In this document: positions 59,473 through 64,000 of the stretch, one piece after another | How the letters are laid out: each line of letters opens with the position of its first letter | Numbering within the stretch: the stretch's first letter is position 1 | Origin: Panax quinquefolius | Taxonomy: Eukaryota; Streptophyta; Magnoliopsida; Apiales; Araliaceae | DNA length: 64,000 bases | Assembly: GCA_020205615.1 (NCBI GenBank) | Contig: CM035151.1 | Coordinates: 13,850,565-13,914,564 of the forward strand | Direction of reading: 5' to 3' | Translations under genes and position numbers: made by a program | Notes under the pieces: generated by a model | What the model was told of the DNA's origin: nothing | What the model saw: only the letters and a program-made list of their open reading frames with translations | The model's database searches: none

Positions 59473-60367
59473 TATAAATAGAACCCCTAGCACACTCATT
59501 TCCTGAAACAATTCACGTCAAATCTTGAATTCGGAACAAATTTTATGTCAAATCTCAAGTCCAAATCGAATCAAATTTATCAAAACAAGATTTTAAATCA
59601 CAAGTTCGATAATATATTTTTGGGTCATCTTATACACGTACAAATAAATTTTTCCCAAGATCTTTCGATGTGAGACTAGGGTGTTACATTTCCTCGGACC
59701 AATTTGTGCAATCGATTCGAAATTCGAAATCATGGGTGCTGTCACAACCAATGTCGAGGCTCGTTCCACTGTCCCACCCCAAAAGATATACTTACAAGAG
59801 CTTACTCCTTCAAATCCATCATCCCCAAGATTTTGCCAGAAGTTAGTAAGAGTGTTCAAGTCCTTGATGGAGATGGTGGAGCTGGAACTATCAAGGTGCT
59901 AGGTCACATTTGGCTAAGGGAATGTTAATTACCCAACTTTCCATCATTAGTAAGTAATTGTCACTAATTAATTTGCGATAGTTATAGTTGTTTGTACTGA
60001 AATCAACTAAATTTCTATGGGTATTGAATTTTGGGAATTTTTTTTTATAAAAAAAATTGACTAAAAAAGTTCAAAATATATCATTAATTTTTGGAAGAGT
60101 ACATGTATACCTAATGTGCATGCAACCCTTTTATGAGTGTTTAATTTTCACAGCTGTCAAAGTTAATTAAGAGCATGAAGCAAAGGGTTGATGCAGTTGA
60201 CATGAAGGACGCATTGACCTACAGTTACTCCGTCATCGGAGGTGACATCTTGTTGGGGAAACTCGAGTCCATCGCTAATCATTTCACGGTGGTGCCGACT
60301 GATGGAGGGTGCATTAATTGTCAAAAACACAGCCATATATACACCCATACGTGATGCACTAACCTAA
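59473..60367 (+). pseudogene. Broken PR-10 / Bet v 1 gene (plus strand)
   Basis: Promoter and both exons are recognisable. The TATA box is 59,473-59,480 and the leader GAACCCCTAGCACACTCATT matches genes 1 and 2. The ATG is at 59,732 (MGAVTTNVEARSTVPPQKIY). Exon 1 then has an insertion (TTAC after the TAC at about 59,790) and a deletion of about 5 nt near 59,812, shifting frame before the P-loop (GDGGAGT near 59,872-59,892). Exon 2 starts at 60,154 after TTTTCACAG, reads [20 protein letters not shown] and on, and is broken by a 4-nt AATT insertion near 60,313. The following frame soon reaches TAA at 60,365, before the C-terminal helix. About 170 bp of foreign sequence ending in GGGTGTTACA lies between leader and ATG (about 59,510-59,695). 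It cannot make a PR-10 protein. Confidence 0.88.
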
Positions 60368-60487
60368 ATGCTTGATTTAGTAGCAAGAATATCACCAAGA
60401 TCAGGAGTACCAGTGTCTGAAACTTGATCTTTTCATAACTATAGCCTATGTCTCTTTTTTTCTTGCTAATTTCTTACCCTAATTAGT
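60368..60487. other. Short spacer, no feature seen
   Basis: Downstream flank of the PR-10 pseudogene, up to the MITE end at 60,488. Nothing recognisable. Confidence 0.5.
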
Positions 60488-60611
60488 ACTCCCTCCGTCC
60501 CAGGATAAAAGTCCTTATTATTATTTTGGATTGTCCCATGTTAAATGTCTACTTTCTTTTAATAACCAAACTTTTACACAATTTTTTCTATTATACCCGT
60601 ATCATTAAATA
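60488..60611 (+). mobile_element. Half of a Stowaway/mariner-like MITE
   Basis: TA followed by CTCCCTCCGTCCC, the classic Stowaway terminal motif, then typical AAAGTCCTTATTATTATTTT sequence. The element is cut at 60,611 by a minus-strand LTR, and no matching second terminus is seen before the window ends. Confidence 0.7.
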
Positions 60612-63307
60612 TGTAACGACCCTAAAATAGGTCCATTCCATCCAACCCATTCTGAGTCGCCAAATACATGGTACAGAAAATAACTACAACTTTATTACTA
60701 CAATTATCGTGCAAAATACAACAACACATATCTTTGTGAGTTTGAATACAAATATATATCAATCATGTGACTCATGTCCCAAATCCGTGACAAATGACCT
60801 CATAATGACACCTTACATAAAAGGTATAATCGAAAACTGTTTTAGAAATTAAAATTTTTGGGAAGTGCTCAAGAAACCTTCCGTACATGGGAGGTCATGC
60901 TTACAGGTTATGATAGATATCATATAGCCCACGAATTATCCTTGGTTGATCTAATAGACCCAAAAAAAACGAGAAGATTACTATCATATTCTTCCCATGG
61001 TGAGTCTTCTCTTGACATATCATTATCTCCATTGTCTCTAATTGAGAGTTATATTTCAAATAGACTCCAAGATCATATAGGTAGTCTTTGGTAGATATAC
61101 TCGTGAGTGGATGAAACAACCCCCATCTTCTTATGATGACACGAGGTTGTATGTCATTAGACATCTTGTATGATAGTGGCAAAAAACCCTTCTAAGTTAA
61201 ATTCACCTCACCCTCAACATCTATAGACCACCGTTCTATTCCTTTGTTATCCCATTTCGACCCAATTTATACTTTTATTACACGAAAGGAATTGTGAAGC
61301 AAAAGGGTGAGCACAACTAGCTCAGTAAAGAATATCATGACTAAAGATAATTAAATTATCAATAGCCTTCATCAATAATAAATTAGAGATTTAGAACATA
61401 TGGTAGATGATAAAAAAAAATTTAACCATAGTTGCAACGGAACGAGCAATCCATTAGAAGAGTCAAATAGACCATAAAATCTATTATCTTCTCCATGTTA
61501 AAAGTCCACCAACAATGTTTTATCCCTGTAATATTAATCAACAATTCATGTCCACAATCACGTATATAACTCATAATCATAATTGTAGTTCTAAATTCCT
61601 TTTCTCATCCAGGACAAAAATAATTTTCATCACCTGAAACATCAAAGATTATGGTTATACCAAATCACGCTTCATGTTCATAATCCTACTAATAAATTCA
61701 TCTTTTGCTACTACCAAAAAGATATACATCAACAAGTCATCTTTGCACTACAGGCCAAAGATATTCATCAACAAGTCATCTTTCCACTACAGGCCAAAGA
61801 TATTCATCAGTTGGTTATGTTCATCTAAACACTGCTCATCTTTTGCAGACTACTGACAAAGATATTCATCGAAATCATTCATCTTTTGCACTACGGGCCA
61901 AAGATATTAAGTTATATCATCATTTAGGATGAGGATGATGAAAAATATTTTAAAGAGAATCGAATCCAAAGAAGCAAAAGAACAAATATTAAGGATTCGT
62001 ACTTTAAACAATTCCCATTCAAAATACTTCATAAATAACCAGTGGGGTAAAATTCAAGAATGATCAAAACATGGATACAATCAAAGCTAGTATCCGCAAT
62101 AGATATTTTGGACAAAAGAAGAAATTTCATTTCTCGGTGAATAGTGTCGATTCGTGAATAAGTCGATATACGTGAATAGTAACTCAGACACCAAAAGATT
62201 GAAATTTCACAAAAACATCATCACGCTTAAGTGAATAGTACTCGTGAATAAGACTTAGTGAATAAGAACTTCATGAATAATAATCCGACATGAAAAAGTT
62301 CCAAATTTGATAAAAATTTCCAACCAACATTATGACATAATGATATTGAAGAAATAATATCATTTTAGAAGAAAATAACCTCCTTACCTCGGAAAGAATA
62401 GTCTTACATTGGAATACTAGATATAGTCTTTGAAAGAACTTGCACCAGTATATAATAGCAATACTCAAGTACTAAAATACTCACAAAATACGCTCGATAT
62501 AATAGAGAGAAATAGAGAAAAACTTGAGTTTACGGTGTGATTTTTAATTCTAACATAAGCACCCTATTTATAGAAAAATGCTTAGAACACCAAAGCAGAA
62601 AATTTAATAAATTAATAATATATTTATATAAATTTCCTACGCACACCTAGCATCTGAAATCAACCATCCTAACACATGTTAAATGAGTCCCAAAAATGTA
62701 AAAAACATTTTTCTTATTAAAAATAATTAAAACTTCAAAATTAATTATTTGAACTTGAAACTTCAATAATTCATAATAAATAGCCCTTTTATCAGAAAAT
62801 TCGAATCTCGCGTATTTTTATAGGAAATTCAATTCTCTACAACTTTGCAAAAGAAAGTTTTTCCAAATTCCAAACAGAAATTGACCGAAATTCATATACG
62901 GACGATTTTACAGGCTATAATCAAATTTCAGTCAAGAAATGGGCCCACATACATGTTTAACATGTTTTAAACAACTTTTGCAACAAAAATACTCCTCTTC
63001 CTCATATACTCATATATCCCACATTCATTGTAAAAATATCATCATTATTATATTATAATAATATAATAAAATATTATTTTATCAGAAAAGATAAAATATC
63101 GATTTTCAACAATTGTCACTTTAAAAAATTTTCTCCATCTATATCCACATAAAATGAATATTTTTCTCATCATTTAAATTAATAATTAATTATTCTTAAA
63201 ATAATATTACAGAATCACAATAATAGCAACCAGGTAGTTCCCAGGAAAGAGGGGGCTTTCCAATAAGAATTTCTCCTTACTAAATAGCCTAATTAGGTGA
63301 CCAAACC
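60612..63307 (-). mobile_element. Minus-strand LTR fragment (D-type), interrupted
   Basis: Starts at TGTAACGACCC (the LTR end, read on minus) and is colinear with 40,496-42,090 and then with 21,160-22,380 and 48,420-49,380. A TATA box lies at 62,565-62,572. It stops at ACCAAACC (63,307), where a plus-strand LTR starts, so about 700-800 bp of the LTR start are missing or lie past the window. Confidence 0.75.
61690..61910. repeat. Hairpin-unit minisatellite in LTR (about 5 units)
   Basis: Units ATCTTT(G/C)CACTACAGGCCAAAGATATTC, in the same LTR position as the other hairpin arrays. The GGCC form here gives the longest internal stem. Confidence 0.82.
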
Positions 63308-64000
63308 TGTGAGACCCTCAGATTTTATTAATAAAGATTTAAATTTTGTCGAAATAATTTTTTAATATTATGGTGTGAATTTGAGATAATATTATAGTTG
63401 TGGGTAGTATTTATAAATTTTGCAAAAGTATGCAGTGGTTATATTATATTCGATTGGTGGGAGAATATTAGGTTTAGCGAGGGAATATTAAATACAACTA
63501 CTCAATCATTGGTGGACCCAAAAGCAAATTATTGTCGGATTGAGAAAGCGACAAAAATATTTTATTAAAATAACGGCGGAAGTTTTACCGTAGTTCTTGT
63601 TTGAACTACTTTCGGTAGTAAAAAATACGATGTCGTGTGGTTGCATAAGTAACTTGCGGTATTGATTATTGATCTTTATGTGAGAAGTCACAGGTTTGAT
63701 TCCTTATTATTGTTTATTAATAATATGAATTATTATAGCGATAATGACGCTTTTGTTTTATTCGTATTATTAACGTAATAAAAGCGAAACATCTTTTATA
63801 TAAAATAGAATACTTTATTAAAGTTATTCATAAATAGAATATATTATATTTTATTATGCGTAGTGTTGCATAGTATTTTTTTGCATAGTGTTTTGCGTAG
63901 TATTGCATAGTGTTTGCATAGTAAAATATTTTTATATAAATAGAATATATTATATTTTATTTAAAAGATTTTTCTTTAAATATGGATTGAGTCGATTAAA
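63308..64000 (+). mobile_element. Plus-strand LTR start, cut by window edge
   Basis: Starts TGTGAGACCC and matches 17,737-18,440 closely, including the TTTTGCATAGTG repeats. It appears inserted into the minus-strand LTR at 63,307 and continues past base 64,000. Confidence 0.78.

Noticed and set aside
60163..60348. Minus-strand frame over the PR-10 pseudogene
   Set aside because: It is the antisense shadow of exon 2.

Overview
This window looks like AT-rich nuclear DNA of a flowering plant, probably a eudicot. The evidence is two spliced PR-10/Bet v 1-type genes with the family's single intron, dense long-LTR Ty3/gypsy retrotransposons, a CACTA DNA transposon, Stowaway-type MITE sequence and many (TA)n microsatellites. 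I see no tRNA, rRNA, CRISPR array or organellar gene. A more precise placement (for example Lamiales) would be a guess.

Layout. 1-33,308 is a mosaic of one group of Ty3/gypsy elements (Met-type primer sites, LTRs of about 2.3-2.8 kb, a chromodomain-like pol end, so probably Tekay/Del-like chromoviruses). It holds a minus-strand three-LTR complex (1-12,463), a plus-strand element (12,464-19,876), a minus fragment (19,877-22,660), and a two-LTR minus element (23,459-31,623) next to inverted LTR pieces. 33,309-37,869 is a gene island with PR-10 gene 1 (33,975-34,774, minus) and a small MITE. 37,870-56,609 is a four-level nest: a non-autonomous LTR element (TSD ATATA) holds a plus-strand solo LTR (TSD AAATG), which holds a minus-strand LTR (TSD roughly GTAG), which holds a 5,025-bp CACTA element (TSD ATA). 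56,610-60,611 is a second gene island with PR-10 gene 2 (57,000-57,790, minus), a broken divergent PR-10 copy (59,473-60,367, plus) and a half MITE. 60,612-64,000 returns to LTR sequence.

The only intact protein genes I can defend are the two PR-10 genes, small ligand-binding proteins usually linked to stress or specialised metabolism. All retrotransposon reading frames are broken. The most unusual content is a class of internally deleted elements in which an acidic coiled-coil reading frame stands where a capsid-type gag is expected. LTR-borne minisatellites whose units are themselves hairpins also stand out. Differences between repeat copies cluster at C/G-containing sites, often CAG/CTG. 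This may be a methylation-linked consensus error, so frameshifts inside the repeats should be read with caution.

I found no convincing new multi-gene system.
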